In this document: piece after piece, positions 14,367 through 24,336 of the stretch
Layout: each line of letters opens with the position of its first letter
How positions within the stretch are numbered: the first letter of the stretch is position 1
NCBI GenBank assembly: GCA_000018565.1
Contig: CP000875.1
Location: 5,781,199-5,845,198 of the forward strand
Length of the DNA: 64,000 nucleotides
Origin: Herpetosiphon aurantiacus DSM 785
Lineage (GTDB): Bacteria; Chloroflexota; Chloroflexia; Chloroflexales; Herpetosiphonaceae
Direction of reading: 5' to 3'
Translations under genes and position numbers: made by a program
Notes under the pieces: model-generated
The model's database searches: none
What the model was told of the DNA's origin: nothing
The model's input: the letters and a program-made list of their open reading frames with translations, nothing else

Positions 14367-15845
14367 ATGAGAATGGCTATGCAGTTGCACGCACGCGGTG
14401 GGTTGGCGCTCAATCAGCTAATTCGGCTGGTTTATCTGATGGCAATTGCCGTTGGGATGTTGGGGCTTGGTCTGATTGGCTATGGCCTTTGGCTGGCGCG
14501 TTTCGATTGGTGGCATTGGTTTTTGATCAGCCTTGGGGCTTTATGGTTGCTGCTGCACATTGGCTTAATCGTGATGCTGCAACGCAAACGCCGCGCAATT
14601 CAGCAATTAACTGCTGTCGTCGATGTGCTAGCAACCGCCGATTTAAGTGTGCGAGCACCCAATCTAGGCACTGATGAGTTGGGCGAATTGGCGCAATCGA
14701 TCAATTTGGCCGCCGAGCATTTTACCAGCTTGCTCGATACCCAGCGCCGCGAAACCCAGCGCGAACGGGCAATTTTGGCGGCAATCGACGATGGCGTGAT
14801 TGTTTGCGATCAGCTTGGTCAGATTATTTTGCTCAATACTGCTGCCTACAATATTATTGCCATGGCCGAAGCTGAACGCCTGCAAACCAACCACGAACAG
14901 CCTAATTTGAGTTTGCGCTTTTATGCTGCGCTCGAAGCCGTGCAACCAGCCTTGGATCAAGCGCTTGGCCGTCCGCATATCAAGCCTGCCGAACGAGTTT
15001 GTTTTGCTGGCCGCACCTATCGCCTCAGTGCTAACCCGATTTGGATCGACGATCGGCGGATTGGGGCGGTGGCAATTTTGCAAGATATTAGTGCCCGCGT
15101 CGAGAGCGAACGCTTACGCAGCGATTTTATGGCTTTGGCTGCCCATGAATTACGTTCGCCGTTGACCAGTATTCGTGGCTTTGCTGATATGCTATTGTGG
15201 AGCAACCCCGAGCATTTTAGTGCCGAAGAAATTAGCTACATCGAAGGCATCGGGCGCAACATCCAACGCCTAACCGAGCTGATGAACGATGTGGTTGAGT
15301 TGGCGCGATTGGAAACCCAACGCAATGAGCATACACCGCAGCCTGTTGATTTACGCCAGGTGTTGAGCGCAGTGCTTGATGAATTTCGGCCACGCGCTGA
15401 ACGCAAAAAATTACAATTAGATTGTTTATTGCCGAATGAATTACCGCTGTTGAGCCTTGACCCGCTGCATATTCGCCAAATTAGCCATCACCTGATTAGC
15501 AATGCGATCAAATATACCCCTGAGCAAGGCCAGATTCAAATTGAAGTGCAACAACGGATCGATGATATCTTAGTGGTGGTACGCGATACGGGGATTGGCA
15601 TTTCGCTGCGCGAACAGCCGCGCATTTTTGGGCGTTTTTTTCGCAACGATAATCCACTTTCACGCGCCGCAGGTGGCACAGGCTTAGGCTTATCGATCGC
15701 CAAAGCCCTCGTCGAAATGAACCATGGTTCAATCTATTTTGAAAGCATCGAGGAAGAAGGTACAACCTTTTATGTGGCGTTTCCCTTGGCTTTGGTATGC
15801 GAACCTTTGCCCTACAATCCAGCCGCCTTGGCCGATGCAGCCTAG
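14367..15845 (+). CDS. PhoR-like sensor histidine kinase with HAMP and PAS domains
   Basis: Two membrane helices (about 20-43 and 50-72) are separated by only a few residues, so there is no ectodomain. A HAMP-like segment (73-125), a PAS domain (about 132-245) and a kinase core follow. The H-box AAHELRSPLTSIRG has His260; the N-box LISNAIKYTPEQG and the G boxes DTGIGI and GGTGLGLSIA are intact. The stop codon shares the palindrome CTAG with the stop of the convergent kinase gene. No adjacent response regulator is seen. Confidence 0.88.
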   Translation: MRMAMQLHARGGLALNQLIRLVYLMAIAVGMLGLGLIGYGLWLARFDWWHWFLISLGALWLLLHIGLIVMLQRKRRAIQQLTAVVDVLATADLSVRAPNLGTDELGELAQSINLAAEHFTSLLDTQRRETQRERAILAAIDDGVIVCDQLGQIILLNTAAYNIIAMAEAERLQTNHEQPNLSLRFYAALEAVQPALDQALGRPHIKPAERVCFAGRTYRLSANPIWIDDRRIGAVAILQDISARVESERLRSDFMALAAHELRSPLTSIRGFADMLLWSNPEHFSAEEISYIEGIGRNIQRLTELMNDVVELARLETQRNEHTPQPVDLRQVLSAVLDEFRPRAERKKLQLDCLLPNELPLLSLDPLHIRQISHHLISNAIKYTPEQGQIQIEVQQRIDDILVVVRDTGIGISLREQPRIFGRFFRNDNPLSRAAGGTGLGLSIAKALVEMNHGSIYFESIEEEGTTFYVAFPLALVCEPLPYNPAALADAA

Positions 15846-17782
15846 CGTGGCCCCCAACCTAGCCCAAATTTATTGGCCTCGGAGATTGTAAAGGGCTTGG
15901 CTGGCCCGCCCTCGGTTGAGACAACCCACACATTGAAGCGCGGACGATTATTTTGTAAATCGTCGGGCATGCCCCACTTCGCCAAAAAGACAATCCATTT
16001 GCCATCGGGCGACCAACGCGGCTGAGTTACCCCACCAAGCCCCTTGGTCAGCGGATGCGGATTGGAGCCATCGGCGTTCATGACCCAAATTTGGCGGGTA
16101 ATTGTGCGCTGACTATCACCAGCCACATAGGCGATAGATTTGCCATCAGGCGACCATTCGGCATAATGTTCGTCGCGGTCGCGGGTTGGGTTGATAATTT
16201 TCAAGCCGCTACCATCGGGCTGAATAATGGCAAGACCAAGTTGCTCGATATTCTCAACAATATCGCGGCTGGTGAACACAATTCCTTGCTGGCCCCAGGT
16301 TGGCATTGTGCCCCACATTTTGGTTAATTGCTGGCCCTCGGTTTGATCAAGCGCTTGGATATAAATAGTTGAACTATTTTCCTTAAGATCATCAAGCCGC
16401 CGATGGGCATAGGCCAACTGTTTGCCATCAGGCGACCAACTTGGGTATTCGCAACGCCCAGGATCATTGGTCACGCGCCGCTGATCGCTGCCATCAACCT
16501 TCATCACATAGACTTGTTCGCGGCCATCGCGCTCAGAGGTAAAGGCGATTTGCCTACCATCAGGCGACACCACCCCACCATAATTTGAGCCAAGTGTGGT
16601 TAATTGCTGCGGTTCGCCGCCCATCGCCGGAATTCGATAAATTTGATAATCGCCATCCTCTTCGCGCATGCCCACAAAGAAATAGCCAGTTAATCCAGCA
16701 ATCAACGGCTGAATGGTCGAAGTTGGGGCGGGCGTAGCAGTTGGCGCGGGTGTGCTGGTTGGCGCGGGGGTTGGCGTGAGCAACGGAGCCGAAGTTGCAC
16801 TATTATTCAACAAGGCTGGAAAATAGGTTTGCCAATTGGGCGAGGCCTCAGCCGCATTTTGTTGATTGAGCAAGCTCCAAATCGTTGCACTAAAGCCACC
16901 CAAACTAAGGCTGCCAACCAAACCTAAACCCAACCAATGTCGCCAAGTGCGGGCTTGAATCAATGGTTTGGTACGGATATTGGGCAATTTGGGACTAGCT
17001 GGCTGCACCGAACGCCAAGCAGTCATCAATTCCAAGGCCAACTGACCTGCCGATTGCTGACGCGCTTCTGGCTCTATAGCCAGCCCACGTAACAACGGCT
17101 GATCTAAGGCGCTAGGCAAACTGGGGCGCAAGGCCGATGGCGCAGGCAAGCTTTCGCCAATCAACCGCGCGGGAGCTGCCAACGGCGCACGCCCAGTCAA
17201 TAAGGCATAAATCGTCGCTGTCAGGGCATAAATATCCGAACGCGCATCGGTTTGGCCGCGATATTGCTCTGGCGGCGAATAACCAGCAGTCACCGCTCGT
17301 CGCAAACCCAAGCTCGAAACCTTGAGGTCGCGGGCGATTCCAAAATCAATCAAGACCAAGCGACCATCAGGCGTGAGCTTGATATTCGATGGCTTGATAT
17401 CGCGGTGCAACACAGGTTGGGGCAGGGTGTGAATATATTGCACCGCAGTACACAATTGCTGTGCCCATTCAACCACCCGTTTGGGCGCAATTCCATCGTG
17501 CTCGGTTGCCAGCAACACACTCAGGTCAACACCCTCGATATAATCCATCACGACACAGGCACGGCCTTCGTGCACAAAATGATCGCGAATACGCGGCAAC
17601 GACGGATGGGCGAGGCCCGCCAAAATAGTGGCTTCGGCTTCGAGCATCTCGACAACTTCGGATTCGGCAGCAATACTTTGCTTAACCGCACATAGCCCAC
17701 CGATCTGTTGATCGTAGGCAAGCCAAACGGTGGCAAAACCACCTTTTCCAAGTTGTTCGACAAACCGATAACGTTCGCGCAT
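15842..17782 (-). CDS. Ser/Thr protein kinase with extracytoplasmic TolB-like propeller
   Basis: The N-terminal kinase looks intact: glycine loop GKGGFATV (12-19), Lys34 in AVK, catalytic HRDIKPSN (Asp128) and DFG at 146-148, then SPPEQY. A membrane helix lies at about 283-305, followed by a Pro/Thr-rich stalk. The outer part has repeated SPDGxxIAF / WSPDGKxIAY blades typical of TolB/PD40 propellers. It is a bacterial receptor-type kinase; the propeller probably binds an extracellular ligand. It is 128 nt downstream of a very similar kinase gene, which suggests duplication. Confidence 0.9.
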   Translation of the reverse strand: MRERYRFVEQLGKGGFATVWLAYDQQIGGLCAVKQSIAAESEVVEMLEAEATILAGLAHPSLPRIRDHFVHEGRACVVMDYIEGVDLSVLLATEHDGIAPKRVVEWAQQLCTAVQYIHTLPQPVLHRDIKPSNIKLTPDGRLVLIDFGIARDLKVSSLGLRRAVTAGYSPPEQYRGQTDARSDIYALTATIYALLTGRAPLAAPARLIGESLPAPSALRPSLPSALDQPLLRGLAIEPEARQQSAGQLALELMTAWRSVQPASPKLPNIRTKPLIQARTWRHWLGLGLVGSLSLGGFSATIWSLLNQQNAAEASPNWQTYFPALLNNSATSAPLLTPTPAPTSTPAPTATPAPTSTIQPLIAGLTGYFFVGMREEDGDYQIYRIPAMGGEPQQLTTLGSNYGGVVSPDGRQIAFTSERDGREQVYVMKVDGSDQRRVTNDPGRCEYPSWSPDGKQLAYAHRRLDDLKENSSTIYIQALDQTEGQQLTKMWGTMPTWGQQGIVFTSRDIVENIEQLGLAIIQPDGSGLKIINPTRDRDEHYAEWSPDGKSIAYVAGDSQRTITRQIWVMNADGSNPHPLTKGLGGVTQPRWSPDGKWIVFLAKWGMPDDLQNNRPRFNVWVVSTEGGPAKPFTISEANKFGLGWGPR

Positions 17783-17808
17783 AGTTTTAAGTAGGGGTCA
17801 GTAAATAA

Positions 17809-17832
17809 AGAACATAGAACATAGAGCATAGA
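17809..17832 (-). repeat. 7-bp TCTATGT tandem repeat, reverse copy
   Basis: On the minus strand the units TCTATGC TCTATGT TCTATGT match the array at 13203-13246. It occupies the gap between the two kinase genes. Confidence 0.6.
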
Positions 17833-17851
17833 ATTATAGCCAATAGCCACG

Positions 17852-17879
17852 TCCTTCGTGCTCTTCGTGTTCTTCGTGG
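17852..17879 (+). repeat. 9-bp TTCTTCGTG tandem repeat
   Basis: Three units of period nine (TCCTTCGTG, CTCTTCGTG, TTCTTCGTG) lie in the gap between the kinase genes. They are related to the arrays at 12903-12931 and 51115-51142. Confidence 0.65.
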
Positions 17880-17910
17880 TTTCGTTTCCCCAATCGCTAT
17901 TATAAACGCA

Positions 17911-19839
17911 TTACCATGATGGCCAGCGATCGTGGCGCGTGCCATCGGAGAGTGCTTCAACCTTGCCAGTTGCCAAATGTTGCAGATAAATGCCCCAATG
18001 ATCGTTGCGATAACTTTCGAAGGCCAAATAACGCCCATCCGGCGACCAACGCGGCCAACGATTTTTGCCAGTGCCAAGGTTGGTTAGCTCGCGTGGTTCG
18101 CCGCCGCTAGTTGGCACGGTGTAAATTTTGGTGCGGCTATCGTTATCACCAGTCATAAAGGCAATCGTCTGACCATCAGGCGACCAATCGGCCCAAAAAG
18201 CACTATCATCGACGCTAGCTAACAAATATTGCTTGTTGGTGGTCAAATCGAGCACCACAATTTCATAGAGGCCGCTGGTTTGGCTATGAAACGCCAGCTT
18301 TGTGCCATCGGGCGACCAGGCGGGGCCGCCTTGCCAACCGCCTTCCGCCGTCACCCGCTGCACATTCGAGCCATCAGCATCCATAATATAAATATCAAAA
18401 CTATTGTTATTGCTGTGATCACGGTCGCTTTCGAAGGCAATTTTACTACCATCAGGCGACCAACGGGGGGCACGGCTTTCGCCTGGAGCGCTGGTCAATT
18501 GCTGCTCATCACTGCCATTAGCGCTAATCGTAAAAATCTGCTCAAGCCCATCAACTCCATGCGAGTAGGCCACGCGGCCATCGCTCCGCCGCCGTGAGGC
18601 AATTGCATTATCATCGTGATGCGGCACAACTTCGCTCACTGCACCAGTTGGAATATCCAAACTGAGCAAATTATATGCGCCACTGTTGCCTTCGCGCGAG
18701 GAAATAATCAAATCGCCCTCGGCACTATCGGGCAAAGCACTAGGCAAAGTTGGCACGACGAGCGGTTGATCTGGCGTGCTTGAGCGATTTAGATACCACC
18801 AGCACGCCCCGCCACCACCAAACAACAGGACAAACAGCAGTAGCCAAGGCCAAATCTGAGCTTTGCGTGGGCTAAACTCAGGCTGTGGATTTGCTTGAAT
18901 TGGCTGGGGCGTAACGCTGGCATGCCCATAGCTTTGCTGTTGTTGCACCTGTGGATTGACCCGCGTTGGGGCTTCGGCATTGCGGTAGGGCGCGGCTTGC
19001 GGCACAATCGCAAAAGGATCGGCGATTGGCACAATTGGCGTGTCGCGAATTCGCTCCAATTCGGCACGCACAGCCGCCGCCGAAGCAGGCCGTTGATCAA
19101 TATGCAGCGAGGTTAACTGGGTAATCAAATCATCAAGCGCTGGCGAAACCCACTCTACACTTTGGCTAACGGGCGGCAAACGCAAGCCACTGGTCACGCG
19201 CTCGTTGGTCAATAACACATACATCGTCGAGCCAAGGCTATATAAATCGGAGCGTGGCTCGGTTTGGCCACCATATTGCTCAGGTGGCGCATAGCCAGGC
19301 GTGCCAATTTGAATCGTATCTTGATGCTGACCCTCTTTGAAGCGCCGCACAATCCCAAAATCGATCAAAATAACTTTGCCTTCGGGAGTACGCATAATAT
19401 TGGCAGGCTTGAGATCGCGGAAAATTAGTGGTGGGCGTTGGTTATGCAAATATTCCAACACATGGCACAACTCAATCGCCCAATCGATCACCTGTTGCTC
19501 GCCGAAGGGGCCGTTGAGCCGTTTTTGCAAGGCCGATAACGACTCGCCTGGCACATAGCCCATCACCAACATCCAACCATCATCAACCGCAAAATAATCA
19601 AGCACCGGAGCGAGATTGGGGTGACTCAAACTGGCCAACGTATGAGCTTCTTGCTGAAACAAATGCGCCAACGAATCGAGTTCATCGGGGCGCATATGGG
19701 CAGTAGCAAAATATTTAATCGCCACATTGCGCTGCCCCAAGCGACCATCGGTGGCCAAAAAGACCGCCCCAAAGCCGCCGCTGCCTAAGGGCCGCACAAT
19801 CGTGTAGCGATCCTGAATAATTGTGCCACTTTTCAACAT
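17911..19839 (-). CDS. Ser/Thr protein kinase with extracytoplasmic TolB-like propeller
   Basis: Kinase motifs are GSGGFGAV (19-26), Lys42 in VAIK, FRDLKPAN (Asp142, with Phe in place of the HRD histidine, common in bacterial kinases) and DFG (160-162), followed by APPEQYGG. A Pro/Gln-rich juxtamembrane region leads to a membrane helix at about 332-350. The outer half carries WSPDGSKIAF-type TolB/PD40 blades. Architecture and order match the gene at 15842-17782, so the pair probably arose by duplication. Confidence 0.9.
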   Translation of the reverse strand: MLKSGTIIQDRYTIVRPLGSGGFGAVFLATDGRLGQRNVAIKYFATAHMRPDELDSLAHLFQQEAHTLASLSHPNLAPVLDYFAVDDGWMLVMGYVPGESLSALQKRLNGPFGEQQVIDWAIELCHVLEYLHNQRPPLIFRDLKPANIMRTPEGKVILIDFGIVRRFKEGQHQDTIQIGTPGYAPPEQYGGQTEPRSDLYSLGSTMYVLLTNERVTSGLRLPPVSQSVEWVSPALDDLITQLTSLHIDQRPASAAAVRAELERIRDTPIVPIADPFAIVPQAAPYRNAEAPTRVNPQVQQQQSYGHASVTPQPIQANPQPEFSPRKAQIWPWLLLFVLLFGGGGACWWYLNRSSTPDQPLVVPTLPSALPDSAEGDLIISSREGNSGAYNLLSLDIPTGAVSEVVPHHDDNAIASRRRSDGRVAYSHGVDGLEQIFTISANGSDEQQLTSAPGESRAPRWSPDGSKIAFESDRDHSNNNSFDIYIMDADGSNVQRVTAEGGWQGGPAWSPDGTKLAFHSQTSGLYEIVVLDLTTNKQYLLASVDDSAFWADWSPDGQTIAFMTGDNDSRTKIYTVPTSGGEPRELTNLGTGKNRWPRWSPDGRYLAFESYRNDHWGIYLQHLATGKVEALSDGTRHDRWPSW

Positions 19840-20006
19840 GCCAATTGCCTCACCACACAGCTACTTAACCATAACATTGCTATTATAGTCGATTCATTCA
19901 TCAAAATATAGTTTAAATGGTCAGGCTAGCCCAAATTTCTGCAGCTTAATTCATCGTTATAGTTAGCTGAAAAGGAATATTTTACCTATATGCCGCCGTA
20001 TCGATC

Positions 20007-20041
20007 AAAAAAGCCCCTTGCCAGCGCTAGGCAAGGGGCTT
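20007..20041 (-). terminator. Intrinsic terminator of the FHA-pseudokinase operon
   Basis: On the minus strand AAGCCCCTTGCC / GGCAAGGGGCTT form a 12-bp perfect stem with a 7-nt loop and a T-run. It lies 16 nt after the stop at 20057. On the other strand the hairpin lacks a T-run. Confidence 0.8.
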
Positions 20042-20056
20042 GTAGGTAAAATGTGG

Positions 20057-22189
20057 CTATGGCTCTTCGCGCAGATCAACACTCAGAATATTTAGCACGG
20101 TCCACGGTGAGGCAATTGCGGTACGGCTTGGATTGCCAAACCAAAGTACTTGCGGCTGAGCGCCAGCTTGTTCGGTGAATAGCACGTTGCCATCAAGAAT
20201 GAAGGTTTGCTGACCATTCCGCTGTTGAATGATCAAGGTATGTTCGGTGGTATCAATTTGGCCGTTGCTGTAGGGCAAGCGAATATCTTTCAATTCGTTA
20301 TCAGCCGTTTGATCGCGATGGAATTCGACGATCAGCCCTTGAGTTCCGTCTTGCCAAATGCCGCCCCAACTTGTCCCCGCCCGATCGGTATCGCCACAGG
20401 GCGTAGCCATAGCATCCGCCAGCATAAAGCCTGTGCCCAAGGCTGTGACATCGGAGTAGCGGAAGGTCACGCTCAAGGTAAAGTTGTTGACCGGAAACAG
20501 CGTATCGGTGATCGTTCGCACGACTGGATAGCAGGTGGCACTAGTTGCCGCGAGTTGCAATTCGCCATTGGTTAATTGAATTGTGCCATCACGAGTTTCG
20601 CCAGCCCACAAACGCGGGTCAAGTGTGCTGCCATCGAAGCTATCGCCAACGATTTGGCCAATCGGCGTGGCAGTTGGGGTAGCTGGCAAAGCAGTTGGGC
20701 TTGGTTGAGCGACAGCGGTTGCCGTGCCGCCAGCAATCGTGGTTTGTTGCGGGCCAGCGGTGGCCGTGGCATCAAGAAAAATCTTAATTCGGTCGCGACG
20801 GGCCTGAGTATCTTTGTAGGTTGGGTCTTGGCGCAAGATTTCATCGTATTCGCTCAAGGCCAAGCCATATTGACCAGTTTCTTCGTAGGCCATACCACGC
20901 TGATAGCGGGCATCAAGCGCATCATCAAAGGCTAATTGGGTTGCAACGGTAAATGTTTGAATCGCATCAGCGGTCGCCCGTGGCACATCGAGGGTTGGAA
21001 TTTGGGTTGGAGGCGGAATTGCAGCCAAAGCGGTGGCAGTTTTGGCACTATCGCTTAGCAAAATCCCTTCATCACGGGTAACAGTTGGCAAGCCATTGTT
21101 GGCGACCTGTGTGGCATTAACAAAGACGTTGCTCTTGGGCTTGAATAATAGCCATGCGCCCGCTAATAAGGCCAAGCCAATAAACACCCCTAGCACAATC
21201 AACCCAGCCCGACTATTTTGCTGGGCTGGGCGTTTGGGCAAAATTGAAGGCGCTGGCCCAACATCGCGATCAGGTATGAGCAATTGCTCAAGCATCGCCT
21301 GATCATATTGAGCGGTAGAGCCACGCCCTGGCGGCACTGGAATTGGCGAGCTTTCCGAGGGCACATAGCGTTGAGTTGGGCCATCGGCTGGTGTGCTAGG
21401 CAAAATCGAAGGCGTAAAACCAATTACTGGCAAATCGCCCGCCGATTCGTGGGTGCTGCTGGTTTGGCTCAAGGCAACCACAAATTGCTCGATATTAGCA
21501 AAGCGTTGTTGTGGTTGTTGGCTCAGGGCTTTGACAATCGCATGCGAAACTGCTGGCGAAAGATCAGGCCGTCGCACATCAGGTGGAGCAAAGGCCATCA
21601 AGGGCTGGGTGTTGGGGTCAGTGCCAGTCAGCAAGTGGTGCAGCGTTGCGCCCAAAGCATAAATATCTGAGGCTGGCGTGGCCGTCGCGCCGCTCCAAAT
21701 TTCGGGCGCAGCATAGCGCGAACCAGCATTTTTGGGGCAGCCAGCGGGCAAACCACCAAGCAATTTAATGCGGCGGCCATCTTGCAGCACGATATTTTGC
21801 GGCTGAATATCGCCATGCACAAAGCCTTGGCTATGCAAATAGCGCAAGCCTTCGGCAATTTGCTTGGCCCAAGCCAGCACCACGCCCTCGCGCAAACGCG
21901 GCCCAAGCGCTACATCGGCCAAGGTTTGGCCACGCGGATATTCCAACACCAAATAGCGCTGGCCATGCTCCTCGAATAAATCATAGACCGAGGGCAAGGC
22001 TGCTTGGTTTAACTGCGCCAAGCGTTGCAACGAGGTTGCATCTAAAACACCATCATTGAGTTGGCGCAAGGCAACCTCGCGGCCTGCCATCTTGCCATCG
22101 ACCGCCAAATACATTACGCCGCATTCATCGCGAAAAAGCTCGTTGCGTACTTGGTAGCGTCCTTGTTGAAACGTGGCCTGTCCACTCAT
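20057..22189 (-). CDS. Receptor-like pseudokinase with TPR and lectin-like ectodomain
   Basis: The protein-kinase fold is recognisable (AAPEIWSG, SDIYALGATLHHLLTG), but key residues are changed. The glycine loop is lost, the VAxK lysine is Arg42, HRD reads HGD (125-127) with QPQN in place of KPxN, and the DFG aspartate is replaced (KLLGGLP). A membrane helix lies at about 327-346. The outer part has one TPR-like unit (YQRGMAYEETGQYGLALSEY) and a C-terminal concanavalin-like domain (about 520-705). It probably senses or scaffolds rather than phosphorylates. It starts 15 nt after the FHA gene. Confidence 0.8.
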   Translation of the reverse strand: MSGQATFQQGRYQVRNELFRDECGVMYLAVDGKMAGREVALRQLNDGVLDATSLQRLAQLNQAALPSVYDLFEEHGQRYLVLEYPRGQTLADVALGPRLREGVVLAWAKQIAEGLRYLHSQGFVHGDIQPQNIVLQDGRRIKLLGGLPAGCPKNAGSRYAAPEIWSGATATPASDIYALGATLHHLLTGTDPNTQPLMAFAPPDVRRPDLSPAVSHAIVKALSQQPQQRFANIEQFVVALSQTSSTHESAGDLPVIGFTPSILPSTPADGPTQRYVPSESSPIPVPPGRGSTAQYDQAMLEQLLIPDRDVGPAPSILPKRPAQQNSRAGLIVLGVFIGLALLAGAWLLFKPKSNVFVNATQVANNGLPTVTRDEGILLSDSAKTATALAAIPPPTQIPTLDVPRATADAIQTFTVATQLAFDDALDARYQRGMAYEETGQYGLALSEYDEILRQDPTYKDTQARRDRIKIFLDATATAGPQQTTIAGGTATAVAQPSPTALPATPTATPIGQIVGDSFDGSTLDPRLWAGETRDGTIQLTNGELQLAATSATCYPVVRTITDTLFPVNNFTLSVTFRYSDVTALGTGFMLADAMATPCGDTDRAGTSWGGIWQDGTQGLIVEFHRDQTADNELKDIRLPYSNGQIDTTEHTLIIQQRNGQQTFILDGNVLFTEQAGAQPQVLWFGNPSRTAIASPWTVLNILSVDLREEP

Positions 22190-22204
22190 AACTGCTACAT
22201 CACA

Positions 22205-23101
22205 CTAGCGTTGCCATTGCAACACACATCGTCCAAGGCGAATTTCATCGCCAACATTTAAATTAACTACTTGGCGAGCTTGGAGCCGTTGTTTATTCAC
22301 GGTTGTTCCGTTGGTGCTATCCAAATCTTCAAGTTGCACCACGCCAGCCCGCACAAAAATTCGGGCATGACGACGGCCAACGCCATCGGCCAAGCCATTA
22401 TGGGGGTTTAAATCAACATCAGGATAATTATTCGAGACAGCATCTTCGCGGCCTACCACAATCTCGGCTTTGGCTGGCAAATTGATGCGTGTGCCTGCCG
22501 CCGTTACCAGCACAAACCCCGCCAACGATTGAATGCCAACCGCTGCCGGAGCAACGGGCGCTGCCACAGGTGGCTTTGGCACAACTGGCGCTGGTGGTGG
22601 CATGTAAACTGGTGCTGCTGGCACAACCGGAGCAGCTTGGACTGGCGGCGCATAGCTTGGCTGCACGGGCGCTGGCGCAACTGGCCGAGCGGCTGGAGCA
22701 GCAGGTGCACCCGCCAATAACGAAGCACCACAGTTATCGCAAAAAGCCTCGCCAGGAATAACCGCCGCGCGACAGCTTGGGCAGCTTGGTGCTGCATTGG
22801 CAATCGGTTGCGGTGCAGGATAACTGGGCTGCGGCGCGGGCTGCACACTTGGTGCAATTGGGGCGGGAGCAACTGGCACAGCGGGGGCAGCGGCAACCCC
22901 AACATTCAACGGCGTACCACATTCATCACAAAAAGCCTCGCCAGGTGTAGCAATATGCTTGCAGGTTGGGCATTGAACGCCACCGGCAACCGCACGCGGT
23001 GGGGTTACCGCCGCCGCCACGGTTGGCAAACGATGGCCACACATTTCACAAAATAAGGCACCTGTTTGGTTGGTCGCATTACAGACAGGACAAGCAATCA
23101 T
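22205..23101 (-). CDS. Zinc-ribbon and FHA-domain protein
   Basis: I chose the ATG at 23101 because GGAG lies about 10 nt upstream; a TTG start would add six residues. Three Cys4 zinc ribbons (CPVC...CEMCG, CPTC...CDECG, CPSC...CDNCG) are separated by Pro/Ala-rich linkers. An FHA domain follows, with the phosphothreonine-binding signatures GRE, GRRHARI and STNGT. FHA domains read phosphothreonine from Ser/Thr kinases. This is the first gene of an operon with a pseudokinase and lies next to two active kinases, so it is the likely phospho-reader of this block. Confidence 0.88.
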   Translation of the reverse strand: MIACPVCNATNQTGALFCEMCGHRLPTVAAAVTPPRAVAGGVQCPTCKHIATPGEAFCDECGTPLNVGVAAAPAVPVAPAPIAPSVQPAPQPSYPAPQPIANAAPSCPSCRAAVIPGEAFCDNCGASLLAGAPAAPAARPVAPAPVQPSYAPPVQAAPVVPAAPVYMPPPAPVVPKPPVAAPVAPAAVGIQSLAGFVLVTAAGTRINLPAKAEIVVGREDAVSNNYPDVDLNPHNGLADGVGRRHARIFVRAGVVQLEDLDSTNGTTVNKQRLQARQVVNLNVGDEIRLGRCVLQWQR

Positions 23102-23137
23102 ACAACGATCACTCCACAATCATGAGACTCTGTGGCA

Positions 23138-23167
23138 ACGATAGCACGCCGCGTTCCTTGATGTCAA
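23138..23167 (-). promoter_or_regulatory. Sigma-70-type promoter of the FHA-pseudokinase operon
   Basis: On the minus strand TTGACA (23162-23167) and TATCGT (23138-23143) are 18 bp apart, about 37 bp upstream of the FHA start codon and just past the hisC stop. Confidence 0.55.
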
Positions 23168-23173
23168 TGCAAT

Positions 23174-24268
23174 TTAGCGATAACCCAAATCGGCTAACGC
23201 TGCAAGCAAGGCATCATGATGTTCTGGTAGGCCAATACTCACCCGAATACAATTGGCAAGCTCTGGGTTGCGATAGTAGCGCAGCAAAATTCCCCGTTTG
23301 GCAAGGTCGGCTTTGAGTTGGGCGGCATCGCCACGCTCAACCCGACACAGAATAAAATTTGCCTGCGATGGAAATGGCGTAAGGCCGTCGATTGTTTGCA
23401 AGGCAGCAAATAGACGTTCTCGCTCAGCAACCATAATTTTGGCGCGGGCATTAAGCGCCTCGGTTTCGGCCAACGATTGCAACACCGCGACCTCAGCTGC
23501 GACATTGGTATTGTAGGGCTGCTTGATTTTCCACAGGTGGGTAATCAACCACTCGGGAATTAGCCCATAGCCCAAGCGCAACCCCGCTAAACCAGCCCAT
23601 TTGGAAAAGGTGCGTAACACGACCAAATTGGGATAGTGCCCAACCAAATCGGCGACACTCCCCGAACTAAACTCGGCGTAGGCTTCGTCCAACACGAGCA
23701 TTGTTGGCAATTTCAATAGCCGTAGGACGTGTTCACGGGCTAAAAGGTTGCCAGTTGGATTGTTGGGCGAGGGCAAAAACACCATTTTGGCCTGATGCTC
23801 TAGCACTGCATCGGCCAGCGCCTCGATATCGACATCGAAGTTGTCATCGCGTGGCACTGCCACAAACCGCCCGCCAACCACGCCAGTATTGAAGCTATAC
23901 ATGCCAAAGGTTGGTGGGCAGGCAATGACCACATCGTTGGGCTGCACCAGCACTCGCATCAACAGATCGATAATTTCATCTGAGCCATTGCCACATAAAA
24001 TTCGTTCAATTGGCTGGCCAATAAATGGGCTAATTGCTCGCCGCAAACGGGTTTGATCAGGGTCGGGATAAATTGCATAAAACGGGCAATCGCGCAGTGC
24101 TTCGGCAACGCTGGGCGCTGGCCCGTAAGGATTTTCATTGGCATCAAGTTTAATAATGTGCTCAATTGGAATGCCCAATTGTTCGCTAAGCACATCGAAT
24201 GGTTGAATCGGAGTATAGGCTTCGAGCGCCGCAATATCAGGCCGCACAAACTGAGTTACATCAGCCAT
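23174..24268 (-). CDS. hisC: Histidinol-phosphate aminotransferase
   Basis: The 364-residue class I/II aminotransferase has [11 protein letters not shown] at the N-terminus, [36 protein letters not shown] and the PLP-lysine motif [15 protein letters not shown] (Lys about 226). These are the usual HisC signatures. It transfers an amino group from glutamate to imidazole-acetol phosphate in histidine synthesis. The inositol-phosphatase-family gene 68 nt upstream could supply the following histidinol-phosphatase step. No other his genes are in the window. Confidence 0.92.
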   Translation of the reverse strand: MADVTQFVRPDIAALEAYTPIQPFDVLSEQLGIPIEHIIKLDANENPYGPAPSVAEALRDCPFYAIYPDPDQTRLRRAISPFIGQPIERILCGNGSDEIIDLLMRVLVQPNDVVIACPPTFGMYSFNTGVVGGRFVAVPRDDNFDVDIEALADAVLEHQAKMVFLPSPNNPTGNLLAREHVLRLLKLPTMLVLDEAYAEFSSGSVADLVGHYPNLVVLRTFSKWAGLAGLRLGYGLIPEWLITHLWKIKQPYNTNVAAEVAVLQSLAETEALNARAKIMVAERERLFAALQTIDGLTPFPSQANFILCRVERGDAAQLKADLAKRGILLRYYRNPELANCIRVSIGLPEHHDALLAALADLGYR

Positions 24269-24336
24269 CAGTTGGTTCCTTCGCTGAGGTGGCTTTAATC
24301 TGGCCTATGATACCATGGTGCGATCAAAGCTGCTGA

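Noticed and set aside
17783-17910. Small RNA between the two kinase genes
   Set aside because: The stretch is made of 7-mer and 9-mer repeats with no promoter-terminator pair.
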